Shown: positions 1 to 7,669 of the stretch, piece by piece
Position numbering within the stretch: the stretch's first letter is position 1
Layout: every line of letters begins with the position of its first letter
NCBI RefSeq assembly: GCF_022763525.1
Contig: NZ_JALEGG010000239.1
Location: 1-38,215 of the forward strand
DNA length: 38,215 nucleotides
Direction of reading: 5' to 3'
From: Acidovorax sp.
GTDB taxonomy: Bacteria; Pseudomonadota; Gammaproteobacteria; Burkholderiales; Burkholderiaceae_C
Position numbers and translations under genes: made by a program
The notes under the pieces: model-generated
Seen by the model: only the letters and a program-made list of their open reading frames with translations
Told to the model about the DNA's origin: nothing
Databases searched by the model: none

Positions 1-313
1 CAAGATGCTGGCCAAAGAACTGCAGTGCCCGGTGATCGCGCTGTCCCAGCTCAACCGTTCGGTGGAGCAGCGCACTGACAAGCGCCCCATGATGTCCGAC
101 CTGCGCGAATCGGGCGCCATCGAGCAGGACGCGGACATCATCATGTTCATCTACCGCGACGACTACTACAACAAGGACTCCAAGGAGCCCAATGTGGCCG
201 AGGTCATCATCGGCAAGCAGCGGAATGGACCCACAGGCACCGTAAAGCTGTTTTTCCAGAAGAACCAGACGCGTTTCGAGAACCTGGCCATGGGCTCGGG
301 GGACGACTTCTGA
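1..313 (+). CDS. dnaB: Replicative DNA helicase DnaB, C-terminal end (5' end outside window)
   Basis: This is the last ~103 codons of the replicative helicase, which unwinds DNA at the fork as a hexameric ring. The frame is open from base 2, so the start lies outside the window. The visible part is the end of the RecA-like ATPase domain: [12 protein letters not shown], then [14 protein letters not shown] and [15 protein letters not shown]. These line up closely with the E. coli DnaB C-terminus, including the basic KQR segment that reaches the neighbouring subunit's ATP site. The protein ends in an acidic tail (GSGDDF). The gene runs into a palindromic repeat 4 bases after its stop codon. Identification is secure from the motifs. 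Confidence 0.96.
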   Translation, partial: KMLAKELQCPVIALSQLNRSVEQRTDKRPMMSDLRESGAIEQDADIIMFIYRDDYYNKDSKEPNVAEVIIGKQRNGPTGTVKLFFQKNQTRFENLAMGSGDDF

Positions 314-316
314 GCA

Positions 317-360
317 TAAAAATAGCTGCTAGCGCTTGTGTATCAAGCGCTAGCAGCTAT
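317..360 (-). terminator. Likely intrinsic terminator for the minus-strand coiled-coil gene
   Basis: Read on the minus strand, the perfect 17-bp stem of repeat copy A is followed at once by TTTTT (complement of 317-321), which is the form of a Rho-independent terminator. It lies about 30 bases after the stop of the minus-strand gene at 390-776. On the plus strand the hairpin lacks a T run, so it is less convincing as a dnaB terminator. Confidence 0.65.
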
Positions 361-366
361 CAATAA
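317..366. repeat. Dispersed palindromic repeat, copy A (best preserved)
   Basis: A perfect 17-bp inverted repeat (322-338 and 344-360) with a 5-base loop; its core is AGCGCTTG...CAAGCGCT. It is flanked by A-rich sequence on the left and CAATAAA on the right. Five related, more decayed copies occur in this window near 9211, 10911, 15268, 26084 and 31205. I associate such elements with Comamonadaceae genomes, but the family assignment is from memory and not computed. Confidence 0.8.
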
Positions 367-389
367 AGTAGCAATCAGGGTTGCGGCAA

Positions 390-776
390 TCAGGGCTGGC
401 GCAGCCCCCAAACGACCAGCGCCGCGCAGGCTACGCCCAGTACCCCCACGGCCACCGACAGGCGCTGGCTGCGCTTTCGCAGCGCCTCCACGGCGCGCAC
501 CACCACCGCGTTCTGCTCGGCCAGCGATTCGATGAGGGCGGCAGAGTCGCGCTGCTCCTGCTCCAGCTGCGCCACCCGCTGGGCCAGTGCTTGGATCTGC
601 GCCTCCACTGGCGTGCCGGCTGCGCCGCCGGCGTCTGCCAGGGCGCCTGCAGCGGGCTCGACCCCGCCCCCGCGCGTCTTGCCCATCAGTTTTTTCGCAG
701 CGTTGACGATCTGGGGCGTGGCCTCGATGACATCGCCCCAGGGCACCAGTTTCAGCGCGGTAAGCCACACGGCCAT
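390..776 (-). CDS. Small coiled-coil protein with C-terminal membrane anchor, unknown function
   Basis: A 128-residue protein that I cannot assign to a named family. Residues 1-35 hold a mixed segment (KLVPWGDVIEATPQIVNAAKK) and are followed by a Gly/Ala-rich linker. Residues ~57-100 read as a coiled coil rich in Gln, Glu, Ala and Leu (QALAQRVAQLEQEQRDSAAL). The last ~25 residues form one hydrophobic helix (VAVGVLGVACAALVVWGL) with a very short tail. This suggests a tail-anchored inner-membrane protein whose coiled coil lies in the cytoplasm. It converges on dnaB and starts 19 bases after the phoH stop, on the same strand, so it could be the last gene of the phoH unit. It beats the overlapping frames because it has the only coherent protein pattern. 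Confidence 0.7.
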   Translation of the reverse strand: MAVWLTALKLVPWGDVIEATPQIVNAAKKLMGKTRGGGVEPAAGALADAGGAAGTPVEAQIQALAQRVAQLEQEQRDSAALIESLAEQNAVVVRAVEALRKRSQRLSVAVGVLGVACAALVVWGLRQP

Positions 777-795
777 GGTTCAGGCGCCTTCCGGG

Positions 796-2517
796 TCAGA
801 GCACTTCGCTGGCGAAGTCCGCCAGACGCGAACGCTCGCCACGTGCCAGGGTGATGTGGCCACTGTGCGGCCAGCCCTTGAAGCGATCCACGGCGTAGGT
901 CAGGCCCGACGAGCCTTCTGTCAAGTACGGCGTGTCGATCTGTGCGAGGTTGCCCATGCAGATGATCTTGGTGCCAGGGCCGGCCCGGGTGATCAGCGTC
1001 TTCATCTGCTTGGGCGTCAGGTTCTGTGCCTCATCGATGATCACGTACTTGTTCAGGAAGGTGCGGCCGCGCATGAAGTTCATGCTCTTGATCTTGATGC
1101 GGCTGCGGATGAGTTCGTTGGTGGCCGCGCGGCCCCATTCGCCGGCATTGCCGCCGTCGCCCTTGGCCAGGAACTCCAGGTTGTCGTCCAGCGCGCCCAT
1201 CCACGGGCCCATCTTTTCCTCTTCGGTGCCCGGCAGGAAGCCGATGTCTTCGCCCACGCTCACTGTGGCGCGGGTCATGATGATCTCGGTGTAGCGCCGG
1301 TCGTCCAACACCTGCGTGAGGCCTGCGGCCAGGGCCAGCAGGGTCTTGCCGGTGCCGGCGGTGCCGGTCAGCGTGACGAAGTCGATCTCCGGATCCATGA
1401 GCAGGTTCATGGCGAAGTTCTGCTCGCGGTTGCGGGTGGTCACGCCCCAGACGGCATGCTTGGCCGAGCCATAGTCCTTGAGCGTCTGCAGCACCGCCGT
1501 CTTTTCGCGGATCTCGCTGACGCGGGCGAACAGGCTGGGCTCACCAGGGGCTTCGAAGTAGACGAACTGGTTGATCATGAGCTGCGGCACCACCGGGCCG
1601 CCGACACGGTAGTAGGTGTGAGCGCCGCTTTGCCAGCTCTCCACGTTCTTGCCGCTCTTGGCCCAGAAGTCCGGGGGCAGGGCCATCACGCCCGCGTAGA
1701 GCAGATCGCCGTCTTCCAGCGTCTTGTCGTTCTGGTAGTCCTCGGCGTTCAGGCCCAGCGCGCGCGCCTTGACCCGCATGTTGATGTCCTTGGACACCAG
1801 CACGACCTCGCGCGGCGCATGCAGCTTGCGCAGAGCCTCAACCACGCCAAGGATCTGGTTGTCTGCCTTGCCGGGCGGCAGGCTGGTGGGCAGGCTGTAG
1901 TCCAGTGGAGCGGTCTGGAAGTAAAGGCAGCCTCCAGCCGCACGCTGGCCCGTGGAGTCGAGCTTGAGCCCGTGCGCGATGTCAGCTCCCTGCACGCCAG
2001 CCAGTGCGTCCAGGGTCCGGCTGGTCTGGCGGCCGTTGCGGGCGACTTCGGTCATGCCCTTCTTATGGCCGTCCAGTTCCTCCAGCACGATCATGGGGAG
2101 GAAGATGTCGTGTTCTTCGAACCGGAACAGGCTGGTGGGGTCGTGCAGCAGGACGTTGGTGTCCAGCACGAAGAGCTTGGTGGGGCCCTGGGGTGTGGCC
2201 CGTTTGGCGCGGGTGGCCGCAGGCTTTGCTGCCGCCACAGGCGTGGCAGCCCGGCGGGTGGCGCCACCGCGTGCGGGGGCTGGCGCGACCGTAGGCTCGG
2301 CAATGCGTGCGCGGGTCTCGATCTGAATCATTGGCTCAGCGGGTGTCGCGGCAACCGCAGCGGTGCCGCTCGCCTTGCGGGTGCGCGATGCAGGGGCGCT
2401 GCGGGCGGGCGCTGCGGCGGCGTCGGCGGTGGAAGGAGTGCGCGGCCGGGCGGTGATCTCGAAGGCTTCGGGCGCGAGCAGGGCGGCGCGCCGGCTGGGG
2501 GCGGGGGGCAGGGGCAT
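796..2517 (-). CDS. phoH: PIN domain-PhoH family ATPase
   Basis: A PIN-PhoH fusion of about 573 residues. After a low-complexity Ala/Pro/Arg region (residues 1-110) comes a PIN nuclease-like domain with LFVLDTNVLLHD near residue 115 and SKDINMR near 243. The PhoH ATPase follows, with Walker A GTAGTGKT at ~385-392, a conserved MTRATVSVGEDIGFLPG segment, and Walker B YVIIDEAQ. Such proteins (PhoH2/YlaK type) are thought to be ATP-dependent RNA helicase-ribonucleases. The fusion architecture is established for the family; the cellular role here is inferred. I start at the ATG, complement of 2515-2517. A TTG at 2538 would add seven residues and cannot be excluded. bcp lies upstream on the same strand, separated by a terminator. 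Confidence 0.93.
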   Translation of the reverse strand: MPLPPAPSRRAALLAPEAFEITARPRTPSTADAAAAPARSAPASRTRKASGTAAVAATPAEPMIQIETRARIAEPTVAPAPARGGATRRAATPVAAAKPAATRAKRATPQGPTKLFVLDTNVLLHDPTSLFRFEEHDIFLPMIVLEELDGHKKGMTEVARNGRQTSRTLDALAGVQGADIAHGLKLDSTGQRAAGGCLYFQTAPLDYSLPTSLPPGKADNQILGVVEALRKLHAPREVVLVSKDINMRVKARALGLNAEDYQNDKTLEDGDLLYAGVMALPPDFWAKSGKNVESWQSGAHTYYRVGGPVVPQLMINQFVYFEAPGEPSLFARVSEIREKTAVLQTLKDYGSAKHAVWGVTTRNREQNFAMNLLMDPEIDFVTLTGTAGTGKTLLALAAGLTQVLDDRRYTEIIMTRATVSVGEDIGFLPGTEEEKMGPWMGALDDNLEFLAKGDGGNAGEWGRAATNELIRSRIKIKSMNFMRGRTFLNKYVIIDEAQNLTPKQMKTLITRAGPGTKIICMGNLAQIDTPYLTEGSSGLTYAVDRFKGWPHSGHITLARGERSRLADFASEVL

Positions 2518-2562
2518 GTTGGCAGGGCCTCTCGTCAATGGCGGTCAGGGAGTTCAGAAAGC

Positions 2563-2592
2563 AAAAAGCCGCCTGGAGACCAAGGCGGCTTT
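2563..2592 (-). terminator. Intrinsic terminator after bcp
   Basis: On the minus strand a 9-bp stem (AAAGCCGCC / GGCGGCTTT, at 2584-2592 and 2565-2573) with a 10-base loop is followed by more T. It lies about 130 bases downstream of the bcp stop and just before the phoH start. It should end bcp transcription and insulate phoH. Confidence 0.75.
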
Positions 2593-2725
2593 CGCGGAAA
2601 GGGGGAGGGGAAACGTTGCGGCAACCAAGTGCATCGATCCATTATGCCTAGACAACATGCCTCGGCTGTACACGCCGGGCCATGGTGTCGCATCGATGCC
2701 GTATCAGCCCCCTGTGCGGCGAGGA

Positions 2726-3211
2726 TCAGGCGGCCTTCTTGAGAGCCTTGATGGATTTCACGGCCTTGAGCACTTCGTCGACATGGCCGGGAACCTTCAG
2801 GCCCCGCCACTCTTGCACCAGCACGCCATCCGGGCCGATGAGGAATGTGCTGCGCTCAATACCCTTGACCTTCTTGCCGTACATGATCTTGTTCTTGACG
2901 ACGCCGAACATGTGGCACATTTTTTCTTCGGTGTCCGCAATCAGCTCGAACGGCAGCTCCAGCTTTTCCTTGAATTCGTCATGCGACTTCATGTTGTCGC
3001 GCGACACGCCGAACACGGCGGCGCCGGCCTTCACGAAATCCTTGTACTTGTCGCGGAACTGCATGGCTTCAGTCGTGCAGCCGGGGGTGTTGTCCTTGGG
3101 ATAGAAGTACAGCACCAGCACCTGGCCCAGATGGGACGTGTTGGAGACCTTGAGTCCACCGGTGGCGTTGGCTTCAAATTCAGGGAGGGGTTTGTTGACA
3201 ACGATCGCCAT
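2726..3211 (-). CDS. bcp: Thioredoxin-dependent peroxiredoxin, Bcp/PrxQ type
   Basis: A 161-residue peroxiredoxin of the Bcp/PrxQ group, which reduces hydrogen peroxide and organic hydroperoxides in the cytoplasm with thioredoxin. The peroxidatic cysteine is Cys45 in YPKDNTPGCTTEA. E. coli Bcp has a second cysteine five residues later (Cys50); here that position is Met50. A further cysteine, Cys99 in EEKMCHMFGV, aligns with E. coli Cys99. The enzyme may therefore resolve through Cys99 or act as a 1-Cys type. The C-terminus is Lys-rich (KAVKSIKALKKAA). It is transcribed towards phoH but separated from it by a terminator. About 200 bases of upstream sequence probably hold its own promoter. Confidence 0.95.
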   Translation of the reverse strand: MAIVVNKPLPEFEANATGGLKVSNTSHLGQVLVLYFYPKDNTPGCTTEAMQFRDKYKDFVKAGAAVFGVSRDNMKSHDEFKEKLELPFELIADTEEKMCHMFGVVKNKIMYGKKVKGIERSTFLIGPDGVLVQEWRGLKVPGHVDEVLKAVKSIKALKKAA

Positions 3212-3319
3212 AGCACTTCAATCTCTCAGGATGTAGTCGTTGGTAAGCCGGGGGAGCGGGTGTGTTATTGCTCTTGTGATGCCCCCGACCGCAACCGTAA
3301 ATTTTACTCTGAAAACCCT

Positions 3320-3348
3320 GGATGACCAAATGTAAGACAGTGTGTCAA
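3320..3348 (-). promoter_or_regulatory. Weak candidate promoter for bcp
   Basis: On the minus strand a perfect TTGACA (complement of 3343-3348) is followed 17 bases later by TCATCC, a poor -10. Another AT-rich hexamer, TAAAAT, lies further downstream. The position, about 110-135 bases before the bcp start, fits. The weak -10 keeps confidence low. Confidence 0.25.
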
Positions 3349-3415
3349 GGCGTTCTTCCGAGGGGTATTCGGCGCTTAGTTGTCGTCCCGTGGAACCGGG
3401 TGGGAACAGGGATTT

Positions 3416-3787
3416 TCACGGTTCCAGGATGAGCGCCGCCACCACGTTGCGGCCTTCGCCCGCGAGGATGTTGTAGGTGCGGCAGGCCGCGGCGGTGTCC
3501 ATGGTTTCCAGGCCCAGCCGGCGCGCCATCAGCGGTGCCAGCCAGGCGGCAGGCGGAAACCGGTTGCGTGCGCCACTGCCAAAGATGATGAGTTCGGTGT
3601 CCAGTTGTGCCAGCTGCGCGAAGTGCACGGGTGTCAGGTCATCGAAGCGGCTGCAGGGCCAGGCCTCGCGCAGCCCGCTGGAGCCCACGATCACGCTGTG
3701 GGTGATCTTGTCCGCGTCGATGCCGATCCAGCCAGGCCCGTAGCCGCTGATGGTTTGCGTGGACGAGCGCTCGGGCTGGAATTTCAT
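3416..3787 (-). CDS. Mth938-like domain protein (DUF498 family)
   Basis: A 123-residue single-domain protein of the DUF498/Mth938-like family, related to the mitochondrial complex I assembly factor NDUFAF3. The pattern seen is an N-terminal strand with TISGYGPGWIGIDADKITHS, then LDTELIIFGSGARNRFPPA, then GLETMDTAAACRTYNILAGEGRNVVAALIL at the end. The bacterial function is not established. It lies upstream of bcp on the same strand with a 204-base gap, and diverges from the aminotransferase gene starting at 3940. Confidence 0.9.
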   Translation of the reverse strand: MKFQPERSSTQTISGYGPGWIGIDADKITHSVIVGSSGLREAWPCSRFDDLTPVHFAQLAQLDTELIIFGSGARNRFPPAAWLAPLMARRLGLETMDTAAACRTYNILAGEGRNVVAALILEP

Positions 3788-3871
3788 GGGCGGCGAAGGT
3801 GGTTGGCAGACAGCTTCTGCGCAGGGACAGGCCGGGCGGGCGCTCGGGTGCTAGCTGTGATCTGTGGTCAA

Positions 3872-3877
3872 ATTATA
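3872..3877 (-). promoter_or_regulatory. Candidate -10 box for the Mth938-like gene
   Basis: A perfect TATAAT on the minus strand, about 85 bases upstream of the gene start at 3787, inside the 152-base divergent intergenic region. No good -35 lies 16-18 bases upstream of it. On the plus strand the same AT-rich spot could serve alaA. Confidence 0.3.
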
Positions 3878-3939
3878 GGTTTCGCCCACCTGCCGCGCCC
3901 CCAGGGCGCCGCCAGACCCTACTGCCTCATCGCCAGCGC

Positions 3940-5184
3940 ATGAAAACCGTCCAGAAATCCGCCAAGCTTGCCAACGTCTGCTACGACATCCGGGGGCCGA
4001 TCATGGACGCGGCCAAGCAGATGGAGGAAGAGGGGCACAAGATCATCAAGCTCAACATCGGCAACTTGGCCGTGTTCGGCTTCGATGCCCCGGAAGAGAT
4101 CCAGCAGGACATGATCCGCAATCTGCCGACCTCGGCAGGCTATTCGGACAGCAAAGGCATCTTCGCTGCGCGCAAGGCGGTGATGCACGAGACGCAGAAG
4201 CAGGGGATCAAGGGCGTCACGCTGGACGATATCTATCTGGGCAACGGCGCCAGCGAACTCATCGTGATGGCCACCAATGCGCTGCTGGACAATGGCGACG
4301 AGCTGCTGCTGCCCTCGCCCGACTACCCGCTGTGGACGGCCGCGGCCAGCCTCTCGGGTGGTACGCCGGTGCACTACCTGTGCGACGAAGCCAATGGCTG
4401 GATGCCCGATCTGGCGGACATCCGCGCCAAGATCACGCCTCGCACCAAGGGCATTGTGGTCATCAACCCCAACAACCCCACGGGCGCGCTGTACTCGGAC
4501 GAGCTGCTACGGGGCATCGTGGCCATTGCGCGCGAGCACGGCCTGGTGATCTTTGCGGATGAGGTGTACGACAAGGTGCTGTACGACGGCGCCAAGCACA
4601 CGGCCATTGGATCCCTGAGCGAGGATGTGCTCACGCTCACCTTCAATTCATTGTCCAAGAGCTATCGCTCCTGCGGCTACCGCGCAGGCTGGCTCGTGGT
4701 GTCGGGCGACAAGAAGCCGGCCAAGGATTACATCGAGGGCTTGAACATGCTCTCGAACATGCGGCTGTGCGCCAACGTACCGGGCCAGTGGGCCGTGCAG
4801 ACGGCGCTGGGCGGCTACCAGAGCATCAACGAGCTGGTGGGCGAAGGCGGCCGGCTGCGCAAGCAGCGCGATCTGGCCTACGAACTCATCACCGCCATCC
4901 CTGGTGTCACTTGCGTCAAGCCGCAGGCGGCGCTGTACATGTTTCCCCGCCTGGATCCTGCGGTCTATCCCATCGAGGACGATCAGCAGTTCTTCCTGGA
5001 GCTTCTGCAGGAGACCAAGGTCATGCTGGTGCAGGGCACGGGCTTCAACTGGGCAGCGCCGGACCACTTTCGCATCGTCTTCCTGCCCCACGAAGACGAC
5101 CTGCGCGACGCCATCGGCCGCGTGGCGCGGTTCCTCGAGCAGTACCGCAAGCGCAAGCAGCCTTCGGCCGCGCTGGCCGCCTGA
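3940..5184 (+). CDS. alaA: PLP-dependent alanine aminotransferase, AlaA type
   Basis: A 414-residue fold-type I aminotransferase matching E. coli AlaA (YfbQ) nearly end to end: the opening KSAKLANVCYDIRGP, then LNIGNLAVFGFDAPEEIQ, LGNGASELIVMA, INPNNPTGALYS, and the PLP-binding lysine Lys240 in SLSKSYRSCGYRAGW. Asn179 and Asp207 (FADEVYDK) are the usual cofactor contacts. AlaA makes alanine from pyruvate and glutamate. The ATG at 3940 matches the family N-terminus; the frame is open upstream but the extra residues do not fit. No strong ribosome binding site is visible. In the same direction follow a DUF1176 gene, hom and thrC, so this is an amino-acid biosynthesis neighbourhood. Confidence 0.94.
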   Translation: MKTVQKSAKLANVCYDIRGPIMDAAKQMEEEGHKIIKLNIGNLAVFGFDAPEEIQQDMIRNLPTSAGYSDSKGIFAARKAVMHETQKQGIKGVTLDDIYLGNGASELIVMATNALLDNGDELLLPSPDYPLWTAAASLSGGTPVHYLCDEANGWMPDLADIRAKITPRTKGIVVINPNNPTGALYSDELLRGIVAIAREHGLVIFADEVYDKVLYDGAKHTAIGSLSEDVLTLTFNSLSKSYRSCGYRAGWLVVSGDKKPAKDYIEGLNMLSNMRLCANVPGQWAVQTALGGYQSINELVGEGGRLRKQRDLAYELITAIPGVTCVKPQAALYMFPRLDPAVYPIEDDQQFFLELLQETKVMLVQGTGFNWAAPDHFRIVFLPHEDDLRDAIGRVARFLEQYRKRKQPSAALAA

Positions 5185-5215
5185 GCCGGCCTGCTTTCGC
5201 GAGACGAGCTGTTCC

Positions 5216-6265
5216 ATGCGAATGCCTTCCGTGACTGGCCGTGCCGGCGTCCCGCTTTGGCGCCTGTTGGTTGTGCCGGTGTTCGCCCTGGGTCTTCTGC
5301 CGCTGCAGGCCGACGCCAAGGATGGCAAAGACGGCAAGGAGCCCGTCAGCTTCCAGCACAAGGACTGGGCCCTGCAGTGCGACAACACCCGCACCTGTCG
5401 CGCCGTGGGCTACCAGGCCGAGAACAGCGACAGCGAGCCGGTGTCCATCCTCCTGACCCGCGACGCCGGGCCCGATACCCCCGTGCAGGTGGATTTGCAG
5501 GTGTCCACGGAAAAAGCCAGTCCTGCCGCGCTGCAGATCCGGGTGGGCAAGTTCTCGCTACCGGGCCTGCAGGGCGACTCGCCGCGTGTGCCCGCGGCCC
5601 AGGTGCCCCGCTTGCTGCAGGAATTGCTCAAAAACGACGAGGCGACCGTGTCTGCCGGCAAGGACCGGTGGACGCTGTCCCTGGCCGGGGCCAGTGCCGT
5701 GCTGCTCAAGATGGACGAAGCCCAGGGCCGCGTTGGCACACCGGGTGCGCTCGTTCGCCGCGGGACGCGCCCCGAGTCCTCGGTGCTGCCCCCGGTGCCC
5801 GCGCCGGTCATCAAGGGCGTGAAACCGTCGCCCCCGCGCAAGGATGATGCTGCACTGGCCAAACCTCTGGTGGCTGCGCTGGACCGGGCCAGCATGGAGG
5901 GGCAGTGCAACGGCGATGATGCCTTCGATCCCGCGAACGTGCAGGTCCATCGCCTGACGGACCGCAAGGTGCTGCTGTCCGTGCCTTGCGGCATGGGGGC
6001 CTATAACTTCAGCAGCCTGCTGTGGATCGCCAATGACCGGCCCCCCTACAAGCCCGAGCCCTTGCAAGACGTGGACGGCGATTTCGACCCGGCCTCCGGC
6101 TCCGTGCACTCGGCAATGAAGGGGCGCGGCATTGGCGACTGCTGGTGGGTGCGCGAGTGGCAATTTGACGGCCAGGGTTTTGCGCGGACCCGCGAATCTG
6201 GCGACAGCATGTGCCGCGGCTTCGCGGGCGGGGCTTGGCAGTTGCCGAGCTACGTCACCCGATGA
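5216..6265 (+). CDS. Exported DUF1176 family protein
   Basis: A 349-residue exported protein. Residues 1-34 form a signal peptide (basic start, then LLVVPVFALGLLPLQADA) with likely cleavage after ADA. The mature part begins with KDGKDG, then FQHKDWALQCDNTRTCRAVGY, and ends in conserved Cys/Trp-rich motifs (VPCGMGAYNFSSLLW, GRGIGDCWWVREWQFDG, SMCRGFAGG). These match the DUF1176 family; the repeated cysteines suggest disulfides in the periplasm. Function is unknown. The start is the first of two close ATG codons (5216 and 5222), and both leave the signal peptide intact. It lies 31 bases after the aminotransferase stop and 69 bases before hom. Confidence 0.88.
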   Translation: MRMPSVTGRAGVPLWRLLVVPVFALGLLPLQADAKDGKDGKEPVSFQHKDWALQCDNTRTCRAVGYQAENSDSEPVSILLTRDAGPDTPVQVDLQVSTEKASPAALQIRVGKFSLPGLQGDSPRVPAAQVPRLLQELLKNDEATVSAGKDRWTLSLAGASAVLLKMDEAQGRVGTPGALVRRGTRPESSVLPPVPAPVIKGVKPSPPRKDDAALAKPLVAALDRASMEGQCNGDDAFDPANVQVHRLTDRKVLLSVPCGMGAYNFSSLLWIANDRPPYKPEPLQDVDGDFDPASGSVHSAMKGRGIGDCWWVREWQFDGQGFARTRESGDSMCRGFAGGAWQLPSYVTR

Positions 6266-6334
6266 GCGTGTGCCGCACTGTGCCGCCTTCTCTCTGACTG
6301 CAATCCTCGTTTTTTCTTTTCTCTCTCCATTGCT

Positions 6335-7669
6335 ATGAAACCCATTCAAGTAGGCCTTCTGGGCATCGGTACCGTCGGCAGCGGCGTGTTCAACGTGCTG
6401 CAACGCAACCAGGACGAGATCAGCCGCCGCGCTGGCCGAGGCATCCAGATCACCATGGTGGCCGACCTGGACGTGGAGCGCGCCAAGGCCGTGGTGGGTG
6501 AGGGCATCCAGGTCGTCAATGACGCCCGCGCCATCATTGCCAACCCCGACATCGACATCGTCATTGAGCTCATCGGCGGCTACGGCATTGCCCGTGCCCT
6601 GGTGCTCGAAGCCATCGCGGCCGGAAAGCACGTGGTCACCGCCAACAAGGCGCTGCTGGCCGTGCACGGCACCGAAATCTTCGCAGCCGCTTCCGCCAAG
6701 GGCGTGATGGTGGCGTTCGAAGCCGCAGTGGCTGGCGGCATCCCCATCATCAAGGCGCTGCGCGAGGGCCTCACCGCCAACCGCATCCAGTGGATCGCCG
6801 GCATCATCAACGGCACCACCAACTTCATCCTGTCCGAGATGCGGGACAAGGGCCTGGACTTCGACGTGGTGCTCAAGGAAGCGCAGCGCCTGGGCTATGC
6901 CGAGGCCGATCCCACTTTCGACATCGAGGGCGTGGACGCCGCGCACAAGGTCACGTTGATGAGTGCGATCGCCTTCGGCATCCCCGTGCAGTTCGACAAG
7001 GCCTACGTCGAAGGCATCACCAAGCTGGGCGCGGCCGACATCAAGTACGCCGAGCAGCTGGGCTACCGCATCAAGCTGTTGGGCATCACCAAGCGGGCCG
7101 ACAAGGGGGTCGAGCTGCGCGTCCACCCGAGCCTGGTGCCGTCCAAGCGCCTCATCGCCAATGTCGAAGGCGCCATGAACGCCGTGGTCGTGCAGGGAGA
7201 TGCCGTGGGCACCACGCTGTACTACGGCAAGGGCGCGGGCAGCGAGCCCACCGCCAGCGCCGTGATCGCCGACCTGGTGGACATCACGCGGCTGCACACG
7301 GCAGACCCTGAACACCGCGTGCCCCACCTGGCTTTCCAGGCCAACACGCTGGCGGATGCCATGGGCACGCTGCCGGTGCTGCCCATGAGCGAAGTGGTCA
7401 CCAGCTACTACCTGCGCCTGCGCGTCGCCGACCAAGCCGGCGTGCTTGCCAAGGTGACCAGCCTGCTGGCCGAAGCGGGCGTGAGCATCGATGCCGTGCT
7501 GCAGCGCGAGGCCGACGAAGTGGGCGGCGAAGGCTCGACGCAGACCGACCTCATCATCCTCACCCACGCCACCCGCGAAGGCACCATGGACGCCGTCATT
7601 GCCCAGATGCAGGCGCTGCCCACCGTGCTCGCGCCCATCACGCGCATCCGCAAGGAGGAACTGAACTGA
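6335..7669 (+). CDS. hom: Homoserine dehydrogenase
   Basis: A 444-residue homoserine dehydrogenase, reducing aspartate semialdehyde to homoserine for threonine and methionine. An NAD(P)-binding Rossmann motif GLLGIGTVGSG is at residues 8-18, followed by TANKALLAVHG, the GGIPIIKALREGL segment and the catalytic-domain signature INGTTNFILSEM and AEADPTFDIEGVDAAHK. Residues ~355-440 form a C-terminal ACT domain (YYLRLRVADQAGVLAKVTS), expected to give threonine feedback. It is monofunctional, without an aspartokinase part. It shares one base with thrC (TGATG), so the pair is probably translationally coupled. The leader before it is a long pyrimidine run. Confidence 0.98.
   Translation: MKPIQVGLLGIGTVGSGVFNVLQRNQDEISRRAGRGIQITMVADLDVERAKAVVGEGIQVVNDARAIIANPDIDIVIELIGGYGIARALVLEAIAAGKHVVTANKALLAVHGTEIFAAASAKGVMVAFEAAVAGGIPIIKALREGLTANRIQWIAGIINGTTNFILSEMRDKGLDFDVVLKEAQRLGYAEADPTFDIEGVDAAHKVTLMSAIAFGIPVQFDKAYVEGITKLGAADIKYAEQLGYRIKLLGITKRADKGVELRVHPSLVPSKRLIANVEGAMNAVVVQGDAVGTTLYYGKGAGSEPTASAVIADLVDITRLHTADPEHRVPHLAFQANTLADAMGTLPVLPMSEVVTSYYLRLRVADQAGVLAKVTSLLAEAGVSIDAVLQREADEVGGEGSTQTDLIILTHATREGTMDAVIAQMQALPTVLAPITRIRKEELN

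Noticed and set aside
532-2742. 736-codon plus-strand frame opposite phoH
   Set aside because: PhoH on the minus strand has full domain motifs; this is a shadow.
3844-3869. Further copy of the dispersed palindrome upstream of alaA (TGCTAGCTGTG)
   Set aside because: Only a short match to the edge motif; the GCGCTTG core and facing arm are missing.
6266-6334. Pyrimidine-rich leader before hom as a riboswitch or attenuator
   Set aside because: Too short, and no pairing stem or leader peptide seen.
5558-7567. 669-codon minus-strand frame across DUF1176 and hom
   Set aside because: It spans two real genes and the gap between them; His/Gly/Ala-rich shadow composition.
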